Shown here: positions 20,335-28,595 of the stretch, piece after piece
Numbering within the stretch: position 1 is the first letter of the stretch
Layout of the letters: each line of letters starts with the position of its first letter
Assembly (NCBI GenBank): GCA_026390775.1
Contig: JAPLFF010000007.1
Coordinates: 62,001 to 126,000, forward strand
From: Ignavibacteriales bacterium
GTDB taxonomy: Bacteria; Bacteroidota; Ignavibacteria; Ignavibacteriales; Melioribacteraceae
Direction: 5' to 3'
Length of the DNA stretch: 64,000 nt
Translations under genes and position numbers: made by a program
The notes under the pieces: model-generated
What the model saw: only the letters and a program-made list of their open reading frames with translations
Database searches by the model: none
Told to the model about the DNA's origin: nothing

Positions 20335-20482
20335 CCTCCTTTATTTTCTTAGTCTAAAATTATCAAAAAAAAAGCATTTGGCAATTTATTTTTTTGGATA
20401 AAATTCTTTCCTCTATATCGCCTTTTTATTATCCCTCGGAAATTTTCCCGGGTAATTCATTAAACATCATATTAGATAAACT

Positions 20483-21178
20483 CTATGACTTGATTATGTC
20501 TTCAAGATGAGTCTTTTCTTCGAAAGTTTCTATAATACTACTCTCATGGACTATAACAGCGCTTAATTTGTTCCCAAGAAATACACCTGTATCAAGATAA
20601 ACAGCATTGGAATCTTCAGCAAGTGTTATCTCATGTTTTGTTGTATGTCCAACAACTTGAAGCTTTCCAATATTCAATAATGAATCACGAGTCCAAAGAA
20701 TACCTCTGTCGCTACGCAAATCATTTCTAATGAATGAATCGAGAATTTCTAATCCATCTAAATAATTTGGCGGCAAAAGTTTTTCGTAATAATTTGAAAT
20801 TCCGGCATGAGATATAAAACAATCCGGTAAGTTAAAGTAAAGCGGTGCAAGCTTAATCAATTCTATATGCTGAAACATTTCTGTTTCTTTGTTAGAATAA
20901 GATTCTAAAGTTGATTCATTCCCATTAAAAAACCATGAACGGGCAAAGACACTTTGCGGATCTTTGAAAAAATGAAAGAACATATAATCATGGTTGCCCG
21001 GGGTAAATAATATATTGTTCATAATTATGAATTCAAATACATCACTGCTTCGATTTCCTCTGTCAACTAAATCTCCGACAGTGTACACAGGAATATTCGG
21101 GTAACGGCGAATAATTTTTTCATATAATTCTACTAGTGTAAAATAACAACCGTGTATATCACCAATTATAGCAATCAT
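20483..21178 (-). CDS. PPP-family metallophosphoesterase
   Basis: The 231-residue calcineurin-like phosphoesterase has the PPP signature in order: GDIHG (residues 6-10), GDLVDRG (about 35-41) and GNHD (about 62-65), followed by the HAG motif (SHAGISN) and VVGHT near the C-terminus. This arrangement fits serine/threonine phosphatases and diadenosine tetraphosphatases (ApaH-like), which share the motifs. The substrate cannot be decided from sequence. It starts 12 bases after the CoA-transferase gene, so it is probably co-transcribed with ald and that gene. A 148-base gap separates it from sprA. Confidence 0.85.
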   Translation of the reverse strand: MIAIIGDIHGCYFTLVELYEKIIRRYPNIPVYTVGDLVDRGNRSSDVFEFIIMNNILFTPGNHDYMFFHFFKDPQSVFARSWFFNGNESTLESYSNKETEMFQHIELIKLAPLYFNLPDCFISHAGISNYYEKLLPPNYLDGLEILDSFIRNDLRSDRGILWTRDSLLNIGKLQVVGHTTKHEITLAEDSNAVYLDTGVFLGNKLSAVIVHESSIIETFEEKTHLEDIIKS

Positions 21179-21190
21179 AAATAATTTACG

Positions 21191-22543
21191 CTAAATGTGA
21201 TAAGTATTTTTAGCAAATTCAGTTAATCCCTGCCTAAAATCCGGATGAGAAATTTCAATTAACGCACGAACCCTTTCCTGAATACTTTTACCAAATAAGT
21301 AAGCAACACCATATTCAGTAACAACATAATGAACATCCCCTCGTGAAGTAACAACTCCGGCTCCAGGTTTTAAAATAGGGACAATTTTGGAAAACTTGAG
21401 ATCTTTTGTAGCTGATGGAAGTGCAATGATTGGTTTTCCGCCTTCACTATGAGCAGCACCTCGAACAAAATCTACCTGTCCGCCTATTCCGCTAAAAAAT
21501 TTTGTTCCAATTGAATCTGCGCAAACTTGACCTGTAAGGTCAATCTCAATAGCTGAATTTATTGCAACCATTTTGTTGTTCTTAGAAATCAGGAAAGGAT
21601 CATTTACATATTCCTGCGGATGAAATTCAAATACAGGATTATTATCAATAAAATTGTAAGATCGTTTTGTACCCAGGACAAATCCAGCAATAATTTTCCC
21701 GGGATGAAGAGTTTTCTTTTCACCGTTGACAACACCTTCTTCTACAAGATCAATTAATCCGTCAGAAAACATTTCTGTATGAACACCAAGATCATTTTTA
21801 TTGTGCAAATATTTTAGGACCGCATCGGGTATTGCGCCGATTCCCATTTGAAGTGTAGAACCGTCTTCGATCATCTCGGCAACATTCTTACCTATTTGAT
21901 CATAAATTTTTAATACTTCTGGTGTAGCATCCGGATCTACTTGCGGTAGTTCTTTTAATGGTTCATCAATCGCAACAATAAAATCAATTTTATTAACATG
22001 AATAAAACTGTTACCCAAACTACGCGGCATGTGTTTATTTACTTGTGCAATTACACATTTTGCTTTTTCAGCAGGAGTTTTAATATTACCTACATCAATT
22101 CCGTAACTGCAGAATCCATGTTCATCGGGCGGAGATACATGTATCATTGCAACATCAGCTTGAATTACTCCACGCTTAAATAGCATTGTAACTTCAGAAA
22201 GAAAAATTGGAATATATTCTGCACGACCTTCATTGACTGCTGTGCGGCTATTAGCCCCGATAAAAAAAGCCTTATGCTTAAAATGTTTTTCCATACCCGG
22301 CTTGGTATAAGGTATATCGCCTACTACAAGAATATGATAAATCTCAACATTACTTAATTCATCTTTTCTTCTAACCATTGCATTGATCAATTCAAGCGGA
22401 GCGGCACAACCAGGCTGGACAATAATCTTATCATTCGATTTAATAATCTTTACGGCTTCATCGGCAGTCACAAGTCTTGAATTATACTTTTTAACCCACG
22501 GCGCATTAGTTGTTAAACCAACTTTGATTTCGTCAACGGTCAT
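21191..22543 (-). CDS. acetyl-CoA hydrolase/CoA-transferase family protein
   Basis: This 450-residue class I CoA-transferase moves CoA between acyl-CoA and a free acid such as acetate, succinate, butyrate or 4-hydroxybutyrate. The N-terminal domain has IIVQPGCAAPLEL and MIHVSPPDEHGFCSYGID. The C-terminal domain has TLQMGIGAIPDAV, the catalytic Glu in GVHTEMFSDG, and GIGGQVDFVRGA, part of the oxyanion/CoA site. The sequence resembles the 4-hydroxybutyrate/succinyl-CoA:acetate transferase branch. The exact substrate is not determined. It follows ald by 9 bases, suggesting joint roles in fermentation or amino acid use. Confidence 0.85.
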   Translation of the reverse strand: MTVDEIKVGLTTNAPWVKKYNSRLVTADEAVKIIKSNDKIIVQPGCAAPLELINAMVRRKDELSNVEIYHILVVGDIPYTKPGMEKHFKHKAFFIGANSRTAVNEGRAEYIPIFLSEVTMLFKRGVIQADVAMIHVSPPDEHGFCSYGIDVGNIKTPAEKAKCVIAQVNKHMPRSLGNSFIHVNKIDFIVAIDEPLKELPQVDPDATPEVLKIYDQIGKNVAEMIEDGSTLQMGIGAIPDAVLKYLHNKNDLGVHTEMFSDGLIDLVEEGVVNGEKKTLHPGKIIAGFVLGTKRSYNFIDNNPVFEFHPQEYVNDPFLISKNNKMVAINSAIEIDLTGQVCADSIGTKFFSGIGGQVDFVRGAAHSEGGKPIIALPSATKDLKFSKIVPILKPGAGVVTSRGDVHYVVTEYGVAYLFGKSIQERVRALIEISHPDFRQGLTEFAKNTYHI

Positions 22544-22552
22544 TTTAATTTC

Positions 22553-23674
22553 TCAATTGTTTGAAAAAATGTGAAGACGTTTAAACTCAATATTAAACGC
22601 TTCGGCAATATTTTCATTTGAACAAAATCCGTTATAAGTACAAACACCTTTTGCCAATCCCGGATCTCCAAGCAGAGCATTTGATAACCCGTTATCGGCG
22701 ATTTCTAAAATATATTCTATTGATGCATTTGTTAATCCGTAGGTTGCGGTTCTTGAAACGAGTGCAGGCATATTAGGTACGCAATAATGAATTACATTAT
22801 GCTGCATAAAAATCGGATCGGATATTGAAGTTGGCCTGCTTGTTTCTACACAACCGCCTTGATCAATTGAGACATCAATAATTACAGCACCTTTCTTCAT
22901 AGATTTAACCATTTCTTCCGTGATCAAGTGAGGAGTTTTTTCTGCTTTCAGTTGCACTGCACCAATAAGAAGATCAGCAAATCTTGCACCACGAGCAATC
23001 GTATATGGATTAGCGGCTACTGTAGTAATATTATTAGAAATATCCGTTTCGATTCTACGAAGTCTTCGTAAATCCTTATCAAGAACGATTACATGAGCAC
23101 CTCTTGCATAAGCGGCACGCGCTGCCGTTAATCCGACAACACCTGCACCAAGAATAACAACGGCTGCAGGCGCAACACCGGTTATTCCGCCCATTAAAAT
23201 TCCGCGACTGTTGGGAACATCACTGCATAAAAATCTTTCACCTTCTTGAACAGCAAGTTGCCCAGCAATTTCACTCATAGATTGCAAAATTGGAAGCTGG
23301 TCTCCTTTCTCAATCAACTCATAGGCAATTGCAATATTCTTTTTTGCAAGGAGTTTTTCTATAATATTTTTTTTTCCAACAGCTAGATGAAGAAATGAAA
23401 AAATAATCTGCTCATCTTGAAGATTATCAATTTCACTATCGGAAAAAGGAGCAATTTTAACAATCATTTCAGCACGTTGATAAACTTCTTCCGGACTGTA
23501 AACAATATTAGCACCAACACGTCTGTAACTTTCATCGGTGAAATGGCTTTCTAATCCGGCATTAGTTTCAATGAAAACAGAATGCCCGGCTTTAACCAAA
23601 GTATCTACTCCGGCAGGAGCCAAAGCAATTCTTCTTTCTCCTTTGTATGTCTCTTTTGGAATTCCAATTCTCAT
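22553..23674 (-). CDS. ald: alanine dehydrogenase
   Basis: The enzyme interconverts L-alanine and pyruvate plus ammonia with NAD(H). The 373-residue protein starts MRIGIPKETYKGERRIAL with the conserved Lys and Arg of the pyruvate site. It has the His in FLHLA (about residue 95), the Rossmann motif GAGVVGLTAA (about 175-184) and the conserved segment IDQGGCVETSRPT (about 268-280), then CVPNMPALV. It is the first gene of the minus-strand run ald, CoA-transferase, phosphatase. Linkage of ald with porX and tsaE recurs in Bacteroidota to my knowledge, and here they lie about 9 kb apart with sprA between. Confidence 0.93.
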   Translation of the reverse strand: MRIGIPKETYKGERRIALAPAGVDTLVKAGHSVFIETNAGLESHFTDESYRRVGANIVYSPEEVYQRAEMIVKIAPFSDSEIDNLQDEQIIFSFLHLAVGKKNIIEKLLAKKNIAIAYELIEKGDQLPILQSMSEIAGQLAVQEGERFLCSDVPNSRGILMGGITGVAPAAVVILGAGVVGLTAARAAYARGAHVIVLDKDLRRLRRIETDISNNITTVAANPYTIARGARFADLLIGAVQLKAEKTPHLITEEMVKSMKKGAVIIDVSIDQGGCVETSRPTSISDPIFMQHNVIHYCVPNMPALVSRTATYGLTNASIEYILEIADNGLSNALLGDPGLAKGVCTYNGFCSNENIAEAFNIEFKRLHIFSNN

Positions 23675-23826
23675 AACATTTCTTAAATTATTTAAATGTA
23701 AAATAGCTATTCACACTACGACATTCAATCAGAAGAATTGGCGGGTGATATCGGTCTTTTCCTATTGAATCTTTAATTACATCTTTCGCTCAAAACTCTG
23801 TTATTCGGATTATAAAAATTTTCATC

Positions 23827-25455
23827 TTAGCCGAACAAAAGTTTAACTATGAAAAGTGCACCTAGAATTCCGGCAATATCTGCTAAGATCCCAACCGTAA
23901 CTGCGTGCCTAGTTTTCTTAATACCAACAGAACCGAAATAGAGAGCAAGAACATAAAAAGTCGTTTCTGTACTTCCCATAATTGTCGAAACAAGTATCCC
24001 GATAAACGAATCCGGTCCGTGCACGGACATAACTTCGGACATAATTCCAAGAGAGCCGCTTCCGGAAAGTGGACGCATTAAAGCCATAGGTACCGCTTCT
24101 GCAGGAAATCCGATTAGATTTGTTATTGGCGATAAGATGACCATAAGAAAATCCATCGCACCGCCTGCCCTGAAGATTCCAATAGCAACTAGCATTGCAA
24201 CTAGATATGGAATTATCCGCAACGCAACATTGAATCCTTCTTTTGCACCATCAACAAAAGCTTCATAAATTTTTACTTTTTTGATCGCTCCATAAAGTAC
24301 AAATGTAATTATGATTAGCGGTATCGCAAGGGCAGAAATGATCTGAATAATTATTTTCAACCCATCGGAATTTAAAAAACCTACACTTGAAAATATTTTT
24401 GATAATAGTCCAGTTGTAGCAAGCAAAACAATTAGAAAAGCAATTGAAAAAATAGCTGTAAAGAATTTCCAACTTGATTTAAGAAATGAAACAAAATTGG
24501 AAAAACTCATTGGAAATTTTTCAAATGTTTTAGCCGCAAGCACTCCGGTAAATGTTGCACATGATGCGCCGAATATTGATGTCCCGATTATAATTGTCGG
24601 GTCACTGCTTCCCGATGCTGCCCGCACTGCAATAGCCGTGGCAGGAATCAATGTTAACCCCGCTGTATTGATCGCAAGAAAAGTTACCATTGCATTCGTT
24701 GCTGTTCCCTTTTCCGGATTTAGTTTGTCTAATTCTTCCATTGCTTTCAATCCGAATGGTGTAGCGGCGTTACCAAGACCTAGCATGTTTGCTGAGATAT
24801 TCATTATCATTGAACCCATTGCAGGATGATCTTGGGGAACATCCGGAAATAAAAATTTTGTAATCGGTCTCACTGATTTTGCAATTATCGGAATAAGTCC
24901 AGCTTGCTCTGCAATTTTCATAATGCCAAGCCAAAGAGCCATAATTCCAATCAAACCAAGTGCAATATTGACAGCTTTGCCTGCGTAATCTATTGCCGAG
25001 TTGGTTACTTCTTTCATCTTAGCAAAAGAAATTTTTTCTAATGTAAATGAGGCGTTAAAAGAATTTATACCGTTCGAACTGATTAAAACAATTTTCCCTC
25101 CTAAATCATTTTCCTTTCCGGATACCTTTGCCATTTCTTGCCAAAGTGCGGGTGACTTTTCATCAATGATAAAATAAGTTACATAATTATTCTCTTTTTT
25201 GTTAAACGTAAGTTTTACTTTTTGGTTGATCTCTTCTTTTTGATTACTGCCGTAGAACTTTCCGAATGACTGAGCTGAGATTTTTATTATAGCATCAAAT
25301 GGTTTATCGCTTTTAGTAAAACTCGAGTCGAATGAGACTGCAACATCAACCGATTCACCGTTCCGGTATTTATTTTGAGTTTGATTTGATAGATCAAGTG
25401 TAAGTGCGGTCCCAATTCCGAGAAAAAGTAATCCGAGCCAAATATAATTAAGCAT
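23827..25455 (-). CDS. SpmA/SpmB-like membrane protein with two nucleoside-recognition (Gate) domains
   Basis: The 542-residue protein begins with a signal anchor (residues 3-20) and an exported domain up to about residue 150. Two Gate domains follow: the first (about 160-330) with GLGNAATPFGLKAM and FLAINTAGLTLIPATAIAVR (SpmA-like), the second (about 395-542) with RAGGAMDF, PLSGSGSLG and STETTFYVLALYFG (SpmB-like). In spore formers SpmA and SpmB are separate proteins. Here they are fused, as in other non-sporulating Bacteroidota. Transport of a nucleoside or small solute is suspected but unproven. Confidence 0.88.
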   Translation of the reverse strand: MLNYIWLGLLFLGIGTALTLDLSNQTQNKYRNGESVDVAVSFDSSFTKSDKPFDAIIKISAQSFGKFYGSNQKEEINQKVKLTFNKKENNYVTYFIIDEKSPALWQEMAKVSGKENDLGGKIVLISSNGINSFNASFTLEKISFAKMKEVTNSAIDYAGKAVNIALGLIGIMALWLGIMKIAEQAGLIPIIAKSVRPITKFLFPDVPQDHPAMGSMIMNISANMLGLGNAATPFGLKAMEELDKLNPEKGTATNAMVTFLAINTAGLTLIPATAIAVRAASGSSDPTIIIGTSIFGASCATFTGVLAAKTFEKFPMSFSNFVSFLKSSWKFFTAIFSIAFLIVLLATTGLLSKIFSSVGFLNSDGLKIIIQIISALAIPLIIITFVLYGAIKKVKIYEAFVDGAKEGFNVALRIIPYLVAMLVAIGIFRAGGAMDFLMVILSPITNLIGFPAEAVPMALMRPLSGSGSLGIMSEVMSVHGPDSFIGILVSTIMGSTETTFYVLALYFGSVGIKKTRHAVTVGILADIAGILGALFIVKLLFG

Positions 25456-25534
25456 AATAAATTTCTCTGATGAATGATTGTTGGACGTAAATTAAAAATT
25501 ATCTGAGTAAAAGACATTTTTTATTTAATTTAGA

Positions 25535-25556
25535 ACCTGCCTGCCGGCAGGCAGGT
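25535..25556. repeat. 22-bp perfect GC-rich palindrome
   Basis: ACCTGCCTGCC followed at once by GGCAGGCAGGT forms a perfect 22-bp palindrome between the divergent SpmAB-like gene and the amidase gene. It stands out sharply from the AT-rich surroundings. It ends 30 bases before the amidase ATG (25586). It looks like a mobile or dispersed palindromic unit rather than a terminator, because no T tract follows. Confidence 0.8.
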
Positions 25557-25585
25557 GGGGAATTAAAATAATTTGGAGAATTAAA

Positions 25586-26347
25586 ATGAAACTGGGTTTA
25601 GTCCAATACTCACCTGTTTGGGAGAATCAGGAAGAGAACATTCTGGAAATTGAATCATTAATTAAATCGGCAAATACAAACTTTGATCTCTTAATTTTCC
25701 CCGAAATGACTCTAACGGGATTTACAATGAATTCCGAAAAGTTTGCCGAAGAGATAGATGGAATCGGGACACAATATTTCTTAAATCTCTCAGCACGTTT
25801 GAAAACAAATATCTTTGCGGGGATAATTGAACGTGACGAAGAAAATATTTATAACTCACTTGTTCATTTTGATTCACTGGGATTGATTAGAGCACGTTAC
25901 AGAAAAATTCATCCTTTCAGTTATGCAAAAGAAGATCAGTTCTACAATGCCGGGAATGAAACAGTAATTACTCAAATAGATAAAATTAAATTTGGTTTGA
26001 GTGTTTGTTATGATCTGCGGTTTCCGGAATTGTATCGTCTCTATGCAAAAGAACGAGTTGATGTTTTGATTGATATTGCAAATTGGCCGATACCGAGAAT
26101 AGATCATTGGAAAACTTTATTGAAGGCACGTGCAGTTGAGGATCAATGTTTTATGGTAGGTGTTAACAGAGTTGGAACAGATCCATTCAATAATTATAAC
26201 GGGTGCAGCGCTGTGTTTGATCCGATGGGAGTCGAAATTGTTTTAGTTGAGAATGAAGAGAAAATAATTGAAGCTGAAATTGATTTAGAAAAAGTCAATG
26301 CAACACAAAGTAAACTACCGTTTCTGCAAGATATCAAACTGATTTGA
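25586..26347 (+). CDS. carbon-nitrogen hydrolase (nitrilase superfamily amidase)
   Basis: The 253-residue protein has the nitrilase Glu-Lys-Cys triad: Glu in FPEMTLTGF (about residue 41), Lys in YRKIHPF (about 107) and the nucleophile Cys in SVCYDLRFPELYR (about 140). The second conserved Glu is within the DLRFPE segment. The sequence is closest in character to omega-amidases of the NIT2/YafV type, which hydrolyse 2-oxoglutaramate or 2-oxosuccinamate. That assignment is by impression. It starts 30 bases after the GC-rich palindrome, with TTTGGAG before the ATG. Confidence 0.9.
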   Translation: MKLGLVQYSPVWENQEENILEIESLIKSANTNFDLLIFPEMTLTGFTMNSEKFAEEIDGIGTQYFLNLSARLKTNIFAGIIERDEENIYNSLVHFDSLGLIRARYRKIHPFSYAKEDQFYNAGNETVITQIDKIKFGLSVCYDLRFPELYRLYAKERVDVLIDIANWPIPRIDHWKTLLKARAVEDQCFMVGVNRVGTDPFNNYNGCSAVFDPMGVEIVLVENEEKIIEAEIDLEKVNATQSKLPFLQDIKLI

Positions 26348-26353
26348 TTTTTT

Positions 26354-26436
26354 TGTAGAGACTGGATAGCATGCACTGAGTTCGCGAAGTGTCCCGTCTC
26401 TTTTTTCTGTGAGACGCCATTTATGGGGTCTTTACA
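26354..26436. repeat. dispersed intergenic inverted-repeat element, copy A (83 bp)
   Basis: The element begins TGTAGAGAC (26354-26362) and ends GTCTTTACA (26428-26436), terminal inverted repeats matching at 8 of 9 positions. The interior has a second inverted pair, GGATAGCATGCACTGAGTTCGCG followed by GTCCCGTCTC and GAGACGCCAT. It fills almost the whole gap between the amidase stop (26347) and the dsbD stop (26437), ending exactly at the latter. Copies B, C and D lie at 35416-35498, 36942-36988 and 28385-28444. Confidence 0.85.
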
Positions 26437-28281
26437 TTATTCAACTGGAGAAATTATTTTCAAAAATTCTTCTGCGTTTACAAATCCAGATAAGCGTTTT
26501 ACCTCAGAACCTTTTGCATCTATTATCAAAACAGTAGGCATTCCCACTACTTTAAATTTTTTCCTTAACGAATCATTCTCATCCGTTGTCTTCGTCATAT
26601 CAACCTTATACTTTGAAAATCTTTCCAATTCCTTTATAACTTTTGAATCTGAGAAAGTGACTGCATCTAACTCCTTGCATGGAATGCACCAATCCGCATA
26701 AAAATCTATTACCATTCTTTCATTGTTCTTAAGTGATGATTCATATTTAATCTCACTAAACTTTTGCCATTCTGGTGAAATAGTTTTTGATGGTATGAGT
26801 GCATAAACCGATACTACAATAACTAGTAATGAGAAAACGGTTTTAAATATTCTGAATCCTTTTACGTTGTTCGCTGTCTTATCTAAAAAAAGAAGAATGA
26901 TTGCAGTTATCAATCCGAATATTGGAAGTGTATAGCCGGAAATATTTTTAGTAAGTAGAGGATTTACAAAATATATTGCCATTCCTAAAAGTAAAAATCC
27001 AAAAATATGTTTTACTCCTTCCATCCACATTCCGGCACGCGGTAAACTTTTTATCTTACCGGAGAACAATGCTAAAATTAAATATGGCGTTCCTAATCCC
27101 ATTGCCATTACAAAAAACATTATGAATCCGTAAAACGGATCTCCCTTGGCCGCAACATAAGTAACCAATCCAAGTAAAAAAGGACCAATGCAAGGTGCGG
27201 CAACAATTCCCATTGTTAAACCCATAAAGAAAGCACCAAACGCACCACCCTTTGCACCTCCGGCTTTCATTACCCAGCTATCCGGAAGTTTGAATTCGTA
27301 AACTCCAAATTGACTTAATGCCAATGCAATAAAAATTAATCCGAGTACAATAATTACAATTGGATTTTGAAGCAATGTTCCAAATACAGCACCGCTTAAT
27401 GAAGTTACAACTCCCACAACAGAATATGTTAAAGCCATTCCAAGCACGTAAAGAATTCCAAGAAGAAACAAACGGCTTGTTTTACCTTCTGCTTGTCCAC
27501 CGAAGTAACCAATTGTAATTGGTATTAGCGGATAAACGCATGGAGTAAGATTTAGAGCAAGTCCCGCAAGAAATACAAAAATTAAACTCAAAAACAATCC
27601 GCTCTTCTCAAGTGTTGAAGCGATTGAATTTTGGTTTTCTGCTTTTTCTTCTACTGAATTGGTCTGGGTGACTTTATCAGCAGTGCCGTTAGTTAATGTT
27701 TGGTTGATTGGTGTTTTAATAGTTTGAAGGTTTTGTGCTTCTTGTTTGTCTTCTAGCTTTTCACTTTTCACGTTTGACGTTTCACCTTTCACGTTCCCCG
27801 GATTCCCAACTACTTCAATATTTAATTCTGCAACCGCATCCGTTGGCGGCATACAAGTTTGATCATTACATCCTTGATAACCGAATTGAATTGAAATATT
27901 ATATTTACCGCTTGCAGTTGATTTATCTATTTTGAAAATCAAACCAACTTTGATCTCATTTTCAAAAACGGAGACTGGTTTTTCCGAAAATGCAAGTTTA
28001 CGTTCTAAAGGCTGCGGATAATCAATATTTGATACCGGGAAAGATTTATTGCCGGATTTAATCGTTGTTGGAATTAGAAACTCATCATTTGGTTTATTTG
28101 AATTTATATGCCAGCCGTTTTGAATTGATGCGTTGAGAACAACTTTAAGTTCTGTTCCAGCTTTAACTTTTAAATTATTTTTTTCAAGTTTAATAGTAAC
28201 CAATTGTGGTTGTGCAAACGATGCACAAACAGAAATGATAACCAAGAACATAATCTGTGAAATACGATTTCTTAAATTCAT
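26437..28281 (-). CDS. dsbD: thiol:disulfide interchange protein DsbD
   Basis: DsbD carries electrons from cytoplasmic thioredoxin through the inner membrane to periplasmic thiol proteins. The ATG at 28281 is chosen because GGAGA precedes it at good spacing; the longer frame to 28305 has none. A signal peptide is followed by the N-terminal domain (about residues 25-145) with the CNDQTC redox pair. A linker leads to the membrane core (about 215-480), which holds one Cys in NLTPCVYPLIP and another in VAAPCIGPF. A C-terminal thioredoxin domain has WCIPC at about 531-535. It is near the TlpA-like genes at 28596-30739, which it could keep reduced. Confidence 0.95.
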   Translation of the reverse strand: MNLRNRISQIMFLVIISVCASFAQPQLVTIKLEKNNLKVKAGTELKVVLNASIQNGWHINSNKPNDEFLIPTTIKSGNKSFPVSNIDYPQPLERKLAFSEKPVSVFENEIKVGLIFKIDKSTASGKYNISIQFGYQGCNDQTCMPPTDAVAELNIEVVGNPGNVKGETSNVKSEKLEDKQEAQNLQTIKTPINQTLTNGTADKVTQTNSVEEKAENQNSIASTLEKSGLFLSLIFVFLAGLALNLTPCVYPLIPITIGYFGGQAEGKTSRLFLLGILYVLGMALTYSVVGVVTSLSGAVFGTLLQNPIVIIVLGLIFIALALSQFGVYEFKLPDSWVMKAGGAKGGAFGAFFMGLTMGIVAAPCIGPFLLGLVTYVAAKGDPFYGFIMFFVMAMGLGTPYLILALFSGKIKSLPRAGMWMEGVKHIFGFLLLGMAIYFVNPLLTKNISGYTLPIFGLITAIILLFLDKTANNVKGFRIFKTVFSLLVIVVSVYALIPSKTISPEWQKFSEIKYESSLKNNERMVIDFYADWCIPCKELDAVTFSDSKVIKELERFSKYKVDMTKTTDENDSLRKKFKVVGMPTVLIIDAKGSEVKRLSGFVNAEEFLKIISPVE

Positions 28282-28384
28282 TCTTTCTCCAAAAAAATTA
28301 TTCATTACTTATAAGACACATATTTTTGTCCTTTCCACTACTAGTAATAAACAAATTAAATAAATATTTTCTTAACTCAACTAT

Positions 28385-28444
28385 TGTAGAGACGCATGGT
28401 TATGCATTTTTTTTATTTGAGACGATTAGCCTATCATCTCTACA
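28385..28444. repeat. dispersed intergenic inverted-repeat element, copy D (60 bp, divergent)
   Basis: It starts TGTAGAGAC (28385-28393) and ends ATCTCTACA (28436-28444), with GACG/GACGAT and TATGCA motifs inside. It shares the ends with copies A-C, but the core is different and shorter. It lies upstream of dsbD. Confidence 0.65.
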
Positions 28445-28461
28445 ATTAATAATTCTATTAA

Positions 28462-28501
28462 AAACCTCTCCAAAGAGAGCTAATTATCTTCAGAGAGGTT
28501 T
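28462..28501 (-). terminator. putative rho-independent terminator after the TonB/TlpA operon
   Basis: On the minus strand, a 9-bp stem AAACCTCTC / GAGAGGTTT with a 22-base loop is followed by a short T tract (TTTTT). It lies about 95 bases past the stop of the TlpA-like gene at 28596 and before dsbD. The long loop makes it a weak call. Confidence 0.5.
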
Positions 28502-28547
28502 ATGAGGAGTATGTATGAGAAAGGCTTGCCCGCCGTTTTTAGTGGCA

Positions 28548-28591
28548 GGTTAACCATGCATCGAAAGAATTTATCTGTTAGGAGGTTAACC
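28548..28591. repeat. paired AGGTTAACC palindromes
   Basis: Two AGGTTAACC units about 36 bases apart can pair with each other or fold alone. They lie directly after the stop of the TlpA-like gene, and a run of six T follows on the plus strand. Confidence 0.4.
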
Positions 28592-28595
28592 TTTT

